Shown: positions 11,547-23,014 of the stretch, piece after piece | How positions within the stretch are numbered: position 1 is the stretch's first letter | Layout: each line of letters starts with the position of its first letter | NCBI GenBank assembly: GCA_001599915.1 | Contig: BCIG01000004.1 | Coordinates: 793,343 to 857,342 of the forward strand | Direction: 5' to 3' | Length of the DNA: 64,000 bases | From: Symbiotaphrina buchneri | Taxonomy: Eukaryota; Ascomycota; Symbiotaphrinales; Symbiotaphrinaceae | Made by a program: the position numbers and the translations under genes | The notes under the pieces: generated by a model | What the model was told of the DNA's origin: nothing | Databases searched by the model: none | What the model saw: only the letters and a program-made list of their open reading frames with translations

Positions 11547-13405
11547 TCACGCTGACGACAGTACCATCTCTTCGGCTTGCTTTGACCTTGGTACTATCGA
11601 GCAATCAAACGGCAGCGGATGCCTATTGATGGCCAACTATGTCAGCAATCGCTCCTTCAGATCTAAAGTGCTGCCTCGATTCTCCTGGAAAAAAAAGTGA
11701 GACTTACGCTTGCCCAATCTTCGAAAAGGGGACTTTGGTCCGTATCTCCTTTCCATCCGGGCCGACGGGGTACCCAATATCCAACGTCGCGATGATCGTG
11801 GCCATGATAATAAACAAGCTGTTCTCCGCGAGTGCGCGGCCGAGGCATACGCTGTAAGTACCCATATTAGCATCAAACATGTACCTAGAACGTCTGCGGT
11901 AGGTACAAAAGCGCGCCAGACGGGTGGTGGAAAAGGGGACATACCGCCGTCCAAAGCCGAAATTGCCAACAGGGAACGGCTCGCCACGGCCGCCCTGGTC
12001 TCGCGGCACGAAGCGCTCCGGGTAGAAGCGTGATGGCTCAGAGTTCATGGTCTCGTCGTGCGTCATGGCCCAGACGTTCTGGTAGACGATGGTCCCCGCG
12101 GGGATGAACATGCCCTCGTAGACGTCGTCTTTGATGGAGCGATGCGGGATGCCTGGCAGTGGTAAGACCATTATTAGCCTTCAAATATCTCTACTGTGTA
12201 AGCAAGCTACGTGGGTTTTGGCGTACCTAGGGGTGAGAGGGGGTTGCTGCGGTAGATCTCCTGGAGGATGTAGTTCAGGTAGGGCAGGTTGGGGATATCG
12301 TCGAAATCGGGCAGGCGGTCGAACCCGACCACCGCGTCCATCTCGGCCTGTGCTTTCTTCTGCACTTCGGGATTCTCCATCATGTAAAGCATGAAGAGTC
12401 TTGCGGTCGTCAAGGTCTGTAGAGCGGAGTCAGCCTGGGCACGCCTCCGCGGATTTCATACCGGGGTCTAACCGTATCGTTGCCCGCTATGTAGATCGCC
12501 CCTGCCGCGCCCTTGATATCCGCCATATCGAAATCATTCGGGACGCCGGCTTCTACATTCTTATTGTAGATCTCCAACCTCTCCTGGGCGAAGCAGGTGC
12601 CCAAAGTGCCTTCCCTGTTCTGCTTCAAAGCAGCTTCAAACGGCACGTCATGGATCGTTTCAATCGCCCAGCGCCACGTATTCGCATACTTCAAGCGTTC
12701 CATAAATGGCAGCCAGTCAGGCAGGTACCTCGTCAGCGGAAAGCGATCCACGATACTACTCGCCGGCGCGCCGCTATGGCTTATAGCATAAGCCGCATCG
12801 TCCGCAATCTTAATATACGGATCATCATCACTGCGAATCTTCACTCCAAAGCCAATATTCAGCACAATGCCAACCGCAAACCTACGCATGGCCTTCTCCC
12901 AGTCCTTAGGGCGCAGCATCATCGTCTTGACAGCAGTGAGGGCCTCATCGCGCTGAATGCCCTTGAACTGGCCGACCTTGGACTTCTGGAACGGGGTCTG
13001 CAGGATACGCCGGTGCTGTTGCATCTTAGGTCCCCAGCGCAGCCACGTCAGCGTCATGCCCCAGCCCATCAGCTCGAACAGCACGAACCGCGGCCGGTCG
13101 CTGTAGTTGGCCCCGCGCTTGTCGAGCAATGCGATGGCGGACTTGAGGCTGTTGAGTACGATGAATCCGGTGCCGAGTGTATTGAAATAGAGAACGTCGC
13201 TGTTGTATTCTCGCCCCCATTTTGCGTATTGGCTGGCGGGGTCCACGAATGGCACCACGCGGAGATGGCCAAGAAGGAACTCGCCCGGTGGACCGGGTGG
13301 AAGTGGGTACCGGCTGCGTTTCCGGAGTTTGAGGAGGATGCTGATGAGGACGAGGCCGGCGAGACCGGCCAGGCCGACGTACGCGGGTGTCAGGGGTGTC
13401 GCCAT
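11547..13405 (-). CDS. Cytochrome P450 monooxygenase
   Basis: The start is ATG 13405. An N-terminal membrane anchor (VGLAGLAGLVLISILL) is followed by the proline hinge YPLPPGPPG. Introns at 12417-12472, 12153-12226, 11852-11944 and 11623-11707 join five exons with the frame kept. The I-helix reads AGAIYIAGNDTTLTT, the heme loop is FGFGRRVCLGRAL (Cys ligand in VCLG), and the end is HPLPFDCSIVPRS with TGA at 11549-11547. This is the microsomal class that uses an NADPH-P450 reductase. Overall it resembles fungal group-I P450s such as the O-methylsterigmatocystin oxidoreductase type. The substrate is unknown. It sits between a broken monooxygenase and an isochorismatase-like gene, so aromatic metabolism is plausible but unproven. 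Confidence 0.9.
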
Positions 13406-13781
13406 CAGTCGTCACTTTCTGATTGCTCAGGACGTCTTCATGAGATATTATCACTTATAGGAGCGCCGGGAGAACTCTGTCTTATGGAGTACCTTGAAGG
13501 GATCATAGCAAAGATTGTGTTATGATAAGCGCGACTGCCGGTACCCGTGGGGATTCTCGGACGGCCTCTGTTGCCGTCTCCGTCTCCCGGCTAGATTGGG
13601 GTTTGCCTGCCGGGCGGTTAGAGTTTGGCCCACACCACTCCTTATCGCGGCCCTAACCGCCTGCCCCTCAAGCTTCAAGTTACCTTATTGAGTAATCAAT
13701 TCAGCGTTATTAAATGATACCTTATTGCATACAGAGGATCTAGACCGGCAGGCTGTATGTAGCATTGAAGCCAATTGCCCC

Positions 13782-14643
13782 TCACCATCCAGCTTCCAAC
13801 TTCTCCAAAGCCTCCTCCTCGGACACTACGTCGCCATACTTTGCATTGATATCGTAGAGATTCGCGAAATGTAGTTCCTGTGATAAGTCGGCACACGCCG
13901 CCGCAACAATGCGCACCAAGCCCTGGTTAGCACGCATATCTAGAATATGATGTTCTCGCAGCAAAAATGCCCCCCGTCTGTATGAGACAGGCGAAGCTTG
14001 ATAGAAGCTGAAGGGAGGCATTACCATAGGCCTAANCCCCGCCTGCATCGCATCCAACGCCGTCGCCCTGACAGCCGCGCTCGTAGGTGCTCCACATATT
14101 ACCAGCGTATCCACGCCGAGCATCTGTAATCGTGTAGCATGATTTACTTTTTAAATACTCATTATAAAAACAACAGTTTGTCCCAAAAAATGCACTCGAG
14201 AACCTCTTCGTAATCACCGCATCCAACCCAACCGGCCTTAATTCCCCCAGCCCTAGCCCATCATTACCTACCCCCTCTTCTGCAGAAGCCAACCACTCCC
14301 CCAAACCCCGCGGATCGCTCCGCAGGAATACATCCAGCCCCTTGATCTTCTTCGCGTAGAGTCCCGTATCTAGTAACTGCGGGTGCGTGAATTGTGTTCG
14401 AGCCCACACCAGAGGACATTTCCCCCCGCGCGCGGCGGCGACGAGCTGCGCGATGGAGGCGGTTGCAGAGGCGGCGGATGGGTTGCAGCCGCTCAGACAG
14501 AGCGGCGAGGAGGCGTCAAAGTAGACTTTCACGACATCGACGAGGAGCAGCGCAGGTCGGGCGCCGAAGCCGAGTGGAGGACGGGATTTGTTAGAGATGT
14601 GTGCGGCGTACGCGGGGTAATCGGAGGACTGGATGCCGGACAT
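13782..14643 (-). CDS. Isochorismatase-like cysteine hydrolase, with a 28-bp frame-disrupting gap
   Basis: It starts at ATG 14643 (MSGIQSSDYPAYAAH). The fold is recognised from RPALLLVDVVKVYFD (catalytic Asp), CPLVWARTQF, KRFSSAFFGT (catalytic Lys region) and MLGVDTLVICGAPTSAAVRA. The usual nucleophile Cys position reads GAPTSAAV, not the paralogue's GVSTSGCV, so the catalytic Cys may be missing. Between 14175 and 14146 the frame is kept only if exactly 28 bp (14147-14174, GT...AG) are skipped, which is shorter than normal introns. A normal intron follows RPM, and the tail reads YDINAKYGDVVSEEEALEKL. An undetermined base lies at 14036. It is paralogous to the gene at 23015-23751. It may be inactive. 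Confidence 0.75.
14036..14036. other. Undetermined base (N)
   Basis: The only N seen in the window falls in a C-rich stretch inside the isochorismatase-like gene. Comparison with the paralogue predicts a Phe codon there, so the base is probably A on the plus strand. Confidence 0.95.
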
Positions 14644-14991
14644 GGGGAGATTGGTAGTGGAAAGGAGAAAGAGGTTTGAATGTACGCCGTGATTTTGAAT
14701 AGTCGGGAAGGTAGTGAGGTGTGAGAATTTGAGAAAGAGAACCTCCGTGAAATCATGATACGTTTATTCATTTCCATTCCTGTATTGGCCACTGTTTACT
14801 TCGTGGAGCCGCCCAATAGTGCACGCAGCTCCCGGCAGGCAGAGGTAAAGTACCGTATCTGTTAAAACCGGGGGACCAGAAGTTACATACAAGCCTTGAT
14901 AACGACGTAAGATTACGGAGCTTGATACATAACCGTGATATCTCAGCTAGGCTACGCCATGTCGGTATCGACATCTTAATTATCAATGAAA
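14644..14991. other. Intergenic region
   Basis: 348 bp between the start of the isochorismatase-like gene and the end of the Zn2Cys6 gene. I see no gene or repeat in it. Confidence 0.5.
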
Positions 14992-17755
14992 TTAGCCTTC
15001 ATTATAAATAGCCCATTGTACATTTCCCTCCAAAAACCGCGTTAGCTCCGTCTCGAATCCATCATCCAGCAGACCTCCATCCTCAGGACCAAGTCCCGCC
15101 ATGTCGGGGTTGTTCGTAAAGTCATGTTCTTCCGTTCTCTGCTGGGAGTTATGTATAGCCGTAACTTCCCCAAAGATTCCCGCAGGTCCTGAGCCAGGTA
15201 TCTGCTGACACTGCACGGGCAAATCTCTATAATACTCGATGTCTGCGAACGGTGCTGATCTTGTGTCCTCTATTGTGTCCTATGGAGTCGTCAGAGAAAC
15301 AAATTAAGCAGGAGGAAATCGTCCGTGGGACACATACATTGTCGACCACCCCAGCCGTGCCATGCCGAGAACGTCCTCCACTATCCGCTTCCGCGACCTT
15401 GGTGAGCGAGCTTTGCCACTGTGATGCTCGCGGCCAATAGCCATGCATTGTAGTCAGGATCTCCAGGCAACGATTCAACATCTCCTCACCACGTCCTGCC
15501 ACCCGCGGACACACTATCCACCATCAGTTTCACATATCAAGAAAGCCGGGAATCGACTTACGTTCGGGCCTCTTCACAAGGTGCGCCGCGAGGGAGCCGC
15601 AAACATAGACACAGAAGAGCTGGGTCGGTGTCAGTCCGCTTTGCGTTGAAGACTTTGACCGAGAAAGACTGGCTTACAAGGATCGGAGGAGGTCCTTCGT
15701 GCTCTGAACGCAGGGAGAAGAACACGTCAAGTGGCTCAAACAGGCCGCAGACGTTGCTGAAGAGCTCGTCCAACATGGTCTGCCAGAAATCATGGGGAGC
15801 AGTATCATTGGAGCCTGGTACGAGAGAGGCGAGGATGCTATTTGTCCGTTTAGCACTACTCCGCTCAACGCCAGGAAAGCAACGCGTACTCTTCGAGATA
15901 TATACGTCTGATGACGACATTGTTGAGCCGTGTGATCACGACGATAGAGAGATACGCCTTGCTCCACCATTAGTCACACTCCAGGAAAACCACACAGACA
16001 CAGAAACAGACCAATTGCACCGACTCAGCTTTATAGCCCCTTAGCTTCCACACGCTCCAGCGATGCCGCGCCGGCACCGCCTCCTCCCACCCTCTCAGCT
16101 CCCGGACGATCCTAGCATAATCGCTCTCAGCTTCCCACGGCTTGACCGCCACGGCCGCCAGATCGCTCTTGCACGCCCTTCTTGCAACTTTGCCCCAGAG
16201 CGCATGGGCCTGGATAAGCGTCGCGAACAGAGACCGCGAGGGCAGCGACGTCAGCGCCGGATTCTCGCTCGCCGCTTGAGTGCCGGCCAACGCCGCCCGC
16301 TCCGATGGCCGGTCCCCGAACGCGTACTCGTGCTCTTCGCAGGGAAGGAGTGCGGTGATGTCGCTGTCGGCGAAGGAGACGGGCGCTCCGTGGGTGGAGT
16401 TCAGGTCGTCCTGCGACTTCATTACCCAGAAGGTCCGCCGCGCGGTCTCGGCGTAGACGACTTCGTCCGAGGTGGCGGTCGCGGGGAGAGCGTAGGTTTC
16501 CTCGCGGTGGAGGCGGAGGATTCCTCCCACTGGACAAGGATGTTGTCAATATTGGCTAAGTACGGCAAGACAAATGGTACTCACTCCTTACGGCTATGCC
16601 TGTGTGTATCTGAATTGCACATCAGTAAGACTACGGTCCTGAAATCCCAGCGTGGAACCTACATAGCTGCGAATTTGCTCCCCCTTACCCCACTCTGCCA
16701 ACCCTAGGAGGAAGAAGCCTTGTATGGCTTCCAAGCTGGGTTTGTACTGTTGCTCATGGACTAACTCTCCTGCCCTACTCATGAAGAACTCCGCCGCCTC
16801 CTGTTTCCCGCCATACCGCTTAATCAAACACGGCGTAAAGCGCGCCGAGACCGCGAGAATGCTGAGGATAAGGAAGATATTGACCGAATCCCGCTCTTTG
16901 GACAGCCGTTCGAGAAACAGGAGTTTGGGGATAAAGCCTGGTCGTTAGTCCTCGGTTGGCAAGAGTACGTTTGCATGGATTAGCCTACCAAGTTGGAAGC
17001 ATGACGTCCAGAAGCTTTTGCATCCTTCAATCAATTCCTCAAATGGTGGAAGGCCGTCCAAGGGACTTCTTGATGGTGGAGGTGAGATCCATGAACGGGA
17101 AGGCACAGCTGATGGGTGGAATATTTGTGAGCTAAATCGGCTGTCAGCTACAGGAAGCATCCGTGTCTGGCCATGACGTACGCGGGGACTTGTCTTATTG
17201 TGATCACGTCGGGACTTTGCAGTTCCACTTGAGAATAATTCTGCTCAGAGGACTTCGCCCTGTCCTGACGACCGCGAACAGCTCTCTTGCGCCGGTACTA
17301 GGGCGGTTAGTTTCCCTCATGAGCGTTCTTGCTATAGCATACCTCGCGATCGAGACCTGGCTGACCTCGAGCCGGGAACAAGCTACGGGCGGAGTTGGTA
17401 AGCCTATAAATCTCACGTCATAGACCCGAGGCCTTACCAAGTAGCAGCGAGTGCCTCACCAGCTTGCCGGCATCCATCACACGGCGGCTTCGCGTTCTGG
17501 TGAATACATTTCGTGCGTAGGCGGCGACACCTAGCATCAAACTCACACTGCGTCAGCCAACCAGCCTCACGTACGGTAACAACATATCAACTAATTGACT
17601 CAAGCTCCTTACCTCCTACAGGCGACGCGTGCCCTGCGAAATCGGGATCTGTCCTGAGCCGGCAACTCCCAATCGCTGTCGGGGCCGGCATTCCCGCTTC
17701 GCCTTGTGTTGCCGGTATCCTGGAGTGCAATATCCTGCAGAGACTCGTATTCCAT
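14992..17755 (-). CDS. Zn2Cys6 transcription factor, 13 exons
   Basis: I reconstructed 13 exons, all with GT-AG introns of 45-82 bp. The zinc cluster is split: exon 1 (17755-17613) ends RARVACRR, exon 2 gives CRRLRTKC...PPCDGC, and exon 3 gives CLFPARGQPGLDRE. Later exons give CFQLGFIPKLLFLERL, LSILAVSARFTPCLIKRYGG, then a 25-bp micro-exon (16585-16609) completing SYIHTGIAVRMGGILRLHRE. Next come YAETARRTFWVMKSQDDLNS and ITRLNNVVIRRIYLEDILA, ending ETELTRFLEGNVQWAIYNEG at 14992. The fungal-specific transcription factor domain is complete. The last cluster Cys sits farther away than usual (about ten residues). It lies next to the homogentisate dioxygenase gene (same strand) and may regulate it or the flanking hydrolases; this is inference from position. 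Confidence 0.85.
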
Positions 17756-18247
17756 CGTTGCCGCTGCCAGCTTCTGCCAGCTGCATCTGACTGCCGCCGG
17801 CTGCTTGCTGGGGGGTTGTGGAGTAAAAGTGGAAGGCAGCTTAGCTGTTATCTTTTGCCTGCCGGAGTCGGGCTGGCGAGATAAGGGACTGGAGCTAAGA
17901 AAGCATATCAAGGGGCCGGCGAGATTAGTGTCGGCTCTCTGGGCCAAGGAGCTTCCCAACGCAACGCTTTGGCCTCCTGGACAGTTTTTTGGCCGGCCGA
18001 GTCGAGGATTGCCTGTAATCCATGTAGACCACGATAATGCGCAAGCAGGGCCTCTCTCGGTAGTGTCGGTATATCGAGTGAGCAGTGTCTGAAGGAGCCC
18101 CTTTACAGAAATGTTACTCCGTAGAGGCAAGTACTTGAAATATGCTATTATCGACAAGTGCCTAGAAATGCTTGAATGATATTGAGAAGACTCCAGTGAA
18201 TGATGATTATTTGAAGCAGGATATATACATGTTTGTCATAATACCGA
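17756..18247. other. Intergenic region
   Basis: 492 bp between the regulator start and the 3' end of homogentisate dioxygenase. It should hold the regulator's promoter. The minus strand is open in frame upstream of 17755 but shows no family resemblance there. Confidence 0.5.
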
Positions 18248-20105
18248 TCAAGAAGGTGACTTGTCATGGACAGCTTTTGCTACTCTACCAAGCGGCGGCA
18301 GACCATACGATAGCAACACATTATTAACCTCTTCTAGCCGGTCCATGAAAGGGCCTTTCACGTTATCCCAAAACGCTGGTCTCAGGGCTGTATATCCAAA
18401 AATGTTAGCATCTACTAGGTTCTGCAATCACAATAGACTTACGTTTGATGCCTTTGTGACGGTTCATCGCAAACTCAGTAACTGAGAAATGTGAGCTGAT
18501 ATGCAACATGAACCCGAGATTGCCCTCCCCGACAAGCTGCGGTGTGAGATCCGCAGTGGTGGCCCTTTGCCATGCTTCATAGGACTCTATAACACTGTCA
18601 GATACAGCCAATGTAGGGATCAGGTCCTTACTAACCTCCATGAGGCATGTAGCTATTCTCGAGCGTGAGTCCACCCGGGACCTGCTCTCTTACACTTCCG
18701 CCATACTTTCCATAGATCAGGCCGCCTATCTCGGTCGCCATATTCCTGTGGTAGTACTTGGAACATGTTAGCGGACATCATCAGCTGGATCCGAGGTGAT
18801 AACATACCGGTGGCCTGAATGTGTTTGTGCTGGTGGCCCATTTCGGGGTGAAGGCAGCGAATTCCGACAGCGAGACTCCAGGGATTTTTGACTTCGCCAT
18901 GAGCACTGTGTAGATGGTTGGGTCGCATTGCTCCTTGGTAGAGGTAATCATGGTGACGAATCTTTGTAGTTCATATTTGTACGGTACGTAGCTGTAGAAC
19001 AGCGTCAGACAAAGTGCGTGCCACAGGGTGTGGTCGAGACTCACTTTCCGTGCCAGGCGACAACATCGAAGGGTGTCCAATCTTGCTCGTAGTGGTAAAG
19101 GTCGCCGACAACTTTAATGATGACTTCCCACTTGGATTCGTCAATGTCAAAGCTCGCAGTAGGCGCTTCAAAATCTCGTGGGTGAGCCAGGCCATTGGAG
19201 CCAATTGGGCCCATCTCGGGAAGTTCATAGTGCGAGCCGAAGATCTCCTGAATATCTACATTCTGTCAGCTCGCCCCAAACATGGGCTTGTTCACTTACA
19301 TCCGCGCGCAGGACCGTCTGGCAACATCACTTTGAATCGTATACCAGCTTGTATGACACATATCTCGCCCGGCTTCACCATCATGCGTCCCAGCTCCGTT
19401 TGGATGTCCAGCCTTCCAATCTGAGGGATTATCAACATGTCTCCGTCGTTGTTGCAGAAAGCTTGGTTTCCCATCGACGTATTCGCGGAGTACATGTGGA
19501 CAGCGAGACCTTCTTTTGTTGTGGGATCGCCGTGCCCGCCCATTGTTTTTATACCTTGCACGAATGTCGTCTCCTCTTCAGGAATTTCGAGTGGTGCCCA
19601 CGTGTATGACAAGGGAGTGTATTTGATGCGATTGTTTTGAGGAAAGAATGAGGCTTCAATCTGCTCGAAGAGTTAAATCAGACGGCAATGGATATGCAGT
19701 GGAGTGCTTTCAAACATCTGGTGTCTCGTCCATGGCTTCTAAAGGTCGATGCGCAACTGAAGGTCGGATTCTGTACATCCACACATGCTGAAGGGATTGT
19801 CGAGACGAAATGAACGACGTTCCATTCAGTTGCTCAGAGTACAAATCAAACGGACACTTCTGTGGCACATTGCGTCCAGCTTCCGGAAGGGATCCTGGAC
19901 TGATTCTTGTCAATATCGGCACTATTCGGTAGTTTCTGGCAACATACATAGCTTCACTGGCAAACCTGTTTCCGAATCCCGTCTGGTATCGGTATGGATC
20001 TCCAGGCCTGGATTCGGTCAGGAACGCCCACGCTGCCGATGCACCATGGTGCGTTCCAAATGGGACGGTTGGGACGGATGGTGGTTCAATCGGGAGAGAA
20101 CCCAT
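18248..20105 (-). CDS. hmgA: Homogentisate 1,2-dioxygenase
   Basis: Starts at ATG 20105 and spans about nine exons, ending at TGA 18250-18248. The N-terminal block RYQTGFGNRFASEAIPGSLP forms after a first intron, followed by SEQLNGTSFISSRQSLQHVW and YTWAPLEIPEEETTF. The double-stranded beta-helix region reads QAFCNNDGDMLIIPQIG and GLAVHMYSANTSMGNQAF. The iron-site segments YYHRNMATEIGGLIYGKYGG and YMPHGESYEAW contain the expected His, Glu and His. The enzyme opens the ring of homogentisate to maleylacetoacetate with O2 and Fe(II), in phenylalanine, tyrosine and phenylacetate breakdown. The next two pathway enzymes are not adjacent, so this may be a paralogue or a dispersed pathway gene. Several introns disrupt simple open frames, but all joins are in phase. 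Confidence 0.93.
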
Positions 20106-20825
20106 TCTGAAGCAAATAATTTGTGGTTAGATGGCCACGCTTTGTTCGTGAATCTGAAGCCACCCTGACGGAGAGCCAAGACAACACGACAACGATTAAA
20201 TACAGCGTCCCAAGCAGATGGTCCAGTTGCCACCTGGCTATCGACCGGCCGGCAGCTTTGCGCATTGTTTCTGTAAATACAACAATCCATCACTGCTCTT
20301 AGACCAGTATACGCACAGTACGATAACCAGTATCGATGCTGAGCACAGTTGTGTGCCGGTTTCCGGTCTATCCTCTAGCCTTATCAGAGTTTCGGCTTAT
20401 CACCGGCTGGCTAACACCTCCACAGACTAAGGTTTCCTCCACCAAGCCGTTGGTGTTCTGAAAGCGCTCCAGACTACCATTGCCAAGAGCTTAATCTCCA
20501 CATCTCTCTATATCATAAAAGCCGCATTTGTTATCCGGCAGGCTAAATGCTATCCTCTTCCTTTCTCTGGGGCTGTCGGAAGACACCGACGACGCAGGCA
20601 GTTGGTGCAACCACCATGAAGAATCATCATGAGCGGCCGGCTGATAACGGATCCCTTGCTGAGCATCTCCCATCTCATGCGATAACTGCTTATCTTTCCA
20701 GATAGCATAGCGAGCCCTGATGGGTACTTAACAGTCTCAGATCGCGCGACATCCCTGCCCCGAGGGAACATAATCCTACTGTTGTATATCAGTCACACAG
20801 CAGTCGCATATTATTCCTCTAGCCA
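20106..20825. other. Divergent promoter region between homogentisate dioxygenase and NCS1 permease
   Basis: 720 bp without a supported gene. The two flanking genes point away from it, so both promoters should lie here. No clear repeat or RNA gene is seen. Confidence 0.55.
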
Positions 20826-22507
20826 ATGCTCACCATGCCCGAAGACATGGCTGAAGATCCGAAGACGCTGTCCACCATGGCGGTCTCCGACAGGGACGTC
20901 GAAAAGTCTCTTGAGCAATCCCTTCCCGACGAGGTTGCCGTGCTCCAAGGCGAGCATCAACTTCTCTACGGAAACAAGTTCCAGCGCTTTTGGACCAAGC
21001 TGAACAACTTCGGTGTGGAGATCCGTGGTGTCCAACCTGTCCCAGAAGAGGAGCGCACGAATACGAGCTACAACAAGATCTTCACCATCTGGGGTACCCA
21101 GCTCGTCTGCCCTCTGCCTATCTCAACAGGTGTCGTGGGTACACTCAGTTATGGATTGAGTCTGCGTGACACGTCGCTCATCATCATCTTCTTCTCTCTC
21201 CTGACGTGCGCGCCGCCGGCCTACCTGAGCACATTATCTTGCAGGACGGGTATGCGGCAGATGGTGCAGGCGCGCTACAGCTTCGGGTACGCCCGTTCAT
21301 CATTCATGACGAAGACACTTTGCTGACAGTCATTACAGAATGTATCCCAATATCCTCGCTGTCATCCTGAATATGTGCAGTGTCGCCGGCTTCATGATCA
21401 TCTCCCTCATTGTCGGCGGACAATGCCTTGCAGCCGTCAATGGTGGCAGCATGAGTGTCAACGTCGGTATCGCCATTGTCGCCATTATCGCCATGTTTGT
21501 CGCCTTTGGAGGCTTCGATGTCCTCCACCAGTATGAGCGCTGGGCCTGGATTCCCGCCCTCATTGCTCTGATCATCTGCGTTGGCTGTGGTGGCAACAAG
21601 CTGCATCTCCAACAGCCCGTCGAATCCCCGGAGGTCTCGACTGTCTTCTCCTTCATTGCTCTCATTGCTGGTTACATGTTGCCCTTCGCAAGTACCGTGG
21701 GAGATATGGCCGTATACATGCCGCCCAATGCCCCAAAGTAAGTAACATGTCTCTTCCCCGTCGGCCGAGGAGAAGTACTAATGCCGTAGGTTGCGTATCT
21801 TCATGTACTGCTGGATGGGGATCTGCATCCCCAGCATCATCCTCATGATCCTGGGTGCCGCCATCGGTGCCACAGTCCCCATGGTCGACTCCTGGTCAGC
21901 CGCAAACGACGCCTACTCCATCGGTGGTGTGTTAGAAGCAATGCTCCGCCCTGCCGGTGGCTTCGGGAAATTCATCACCGTTCTTCTCGGCCTGTCGGTG
22001 ATTGCACAGATTGCACCCGGTCTCTACTCGCTCAGCCTGAACGTGCAGCTCATCGCACCGGCCATGTCCAGGATCCCACGTGCCATCAATGTCGTCGTCA
22101 TTGCCGGTATCTTGATCGGCGTGGGCATCAAGGTCGCTGAGAAGTTCTATGACTCCCTCGAGAACTTCCTCGGCGTCATCTCGTACTGGAGCGCCGCGTT
22201 CTGCGGCATCATCCTTACTGAGTGGCTTGTTTTCCGCCGCCGTGATCCTGCTACCTTCGATCATGCTATCTGGAATGATTGGAGGAAATTACCCTCCGGC
22301 TGGGCGGCTTTGGCGTCTCTGCTTATTCCGTTCGGGCTGGCGGTGCCCTCGATGTCTCAGGTCTGGTATGTTGGGCCAATTGCGCAGACGACTGGAGATT
22401 TGGGCTTTGAGTTCTCTTTGATTCTTGGAGCCTTGTGCTATCTTCCCTTAAGGGCGATCGATATCAAGCTGCGTGGAGGAAAGCTTCAGGGAGAAGCAGG
22501 ATATTAG
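20826..22507 (+). CDS. Purine-cytosine permease family (NCS1, Fcy2-like) transporter
   Basis: Three exons: 20826-21286, 21339-21737 and 21790-22507. The introns (52 bp each) join SFG/MYPNILAV and NAPK/LRIFMYC in phase. The N-terminus is cytosolic and acidic. Then come the family motif GVEIRGVQPVPEEERT, GTQLVCPLPISTGVVGTLSY, and the membrane segment with PAYLSTLSCRTGMRQMVQAR. About 12 membrane segments follow; FENFLG-type and WLVFRRRDP motifs match fungal Fcy2/FcyB proteins. It would carry purines, cytosine or related bases into the cell with protons. ATGs at 20826 and 20835 are both possible starts. It is divergent from homogentisate dioxygenase. Confidence 0.88.
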
Positions 22508-23014
22508 GGCTGATTTTCCTTTCCATCTTAGATTTCGTGTGAACAGCTAGCAATTGAGGTTCAGAATTGCAGTCTAGAATGTTCTGCAAAGCAATGTCTA
22601 CTTGTATTTCAATTAAAGTTTCACATCCTACTAGCTAAACCATTGTTGACGGCGCTCTTCAACATATGAACAGCCAGGAGGCGTATATTCGCGGGCCTCA
22701 CCAGTGATGCAAAGACCAACCCAAAGACCGACCCAAACTCAAGAAGCGATCCTCGTCAGGCTACAGAGACTTCTATCGGAGGTAACGGTCGAAGGGCGAC
22801 TGAGCGCTTACCAAACTTATCATGCCCGCAGATAAGAGCCTGCGCCTGCCTGCCGGCTTGCCGGCTCCAACCCGGCTCCAACCCCATGCCGGTCCGTCAC
22901 CGCGCAGGACCGCATAGTCTTGCGGATTGCCCTTCCAAGTAATTGCATTGAAACTTGATAGTTTGCAAGTTATGATATAGCTGTCCATGTTCCATCCAGC
23001 AACCCGCGTCAACC
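22508..23014. other. Intergenic region
   Basis: 507 bp. Near 22846-22885 there is a short G/C-rich direct duplication (GCCTGCCGGCTTGCCGGCTC, then CCGGCTCCAACC repeated). No gene is supported. Confidence 0.5.

Noticed and set aside
11623-11707. Alternative 24-bp intron at the P450 3' end
   Set aside because: Too short, and the resulting tail lacks the P450 C-terminal motif. The 85-bp intron restores HPLPFDCSIVPRS.
12401-13525. 374-codon plus-strand frame opposite the P450
   Set aside because: The minus strand encodes an unmistakable P450 with correct introns. The plus frame is a shadow.
17204-17440. Separate small gene inside the 13-exon regulator
   Set aside because: The frame is broken and is explained by exons 2-4 of the regulator with proper splice sites.
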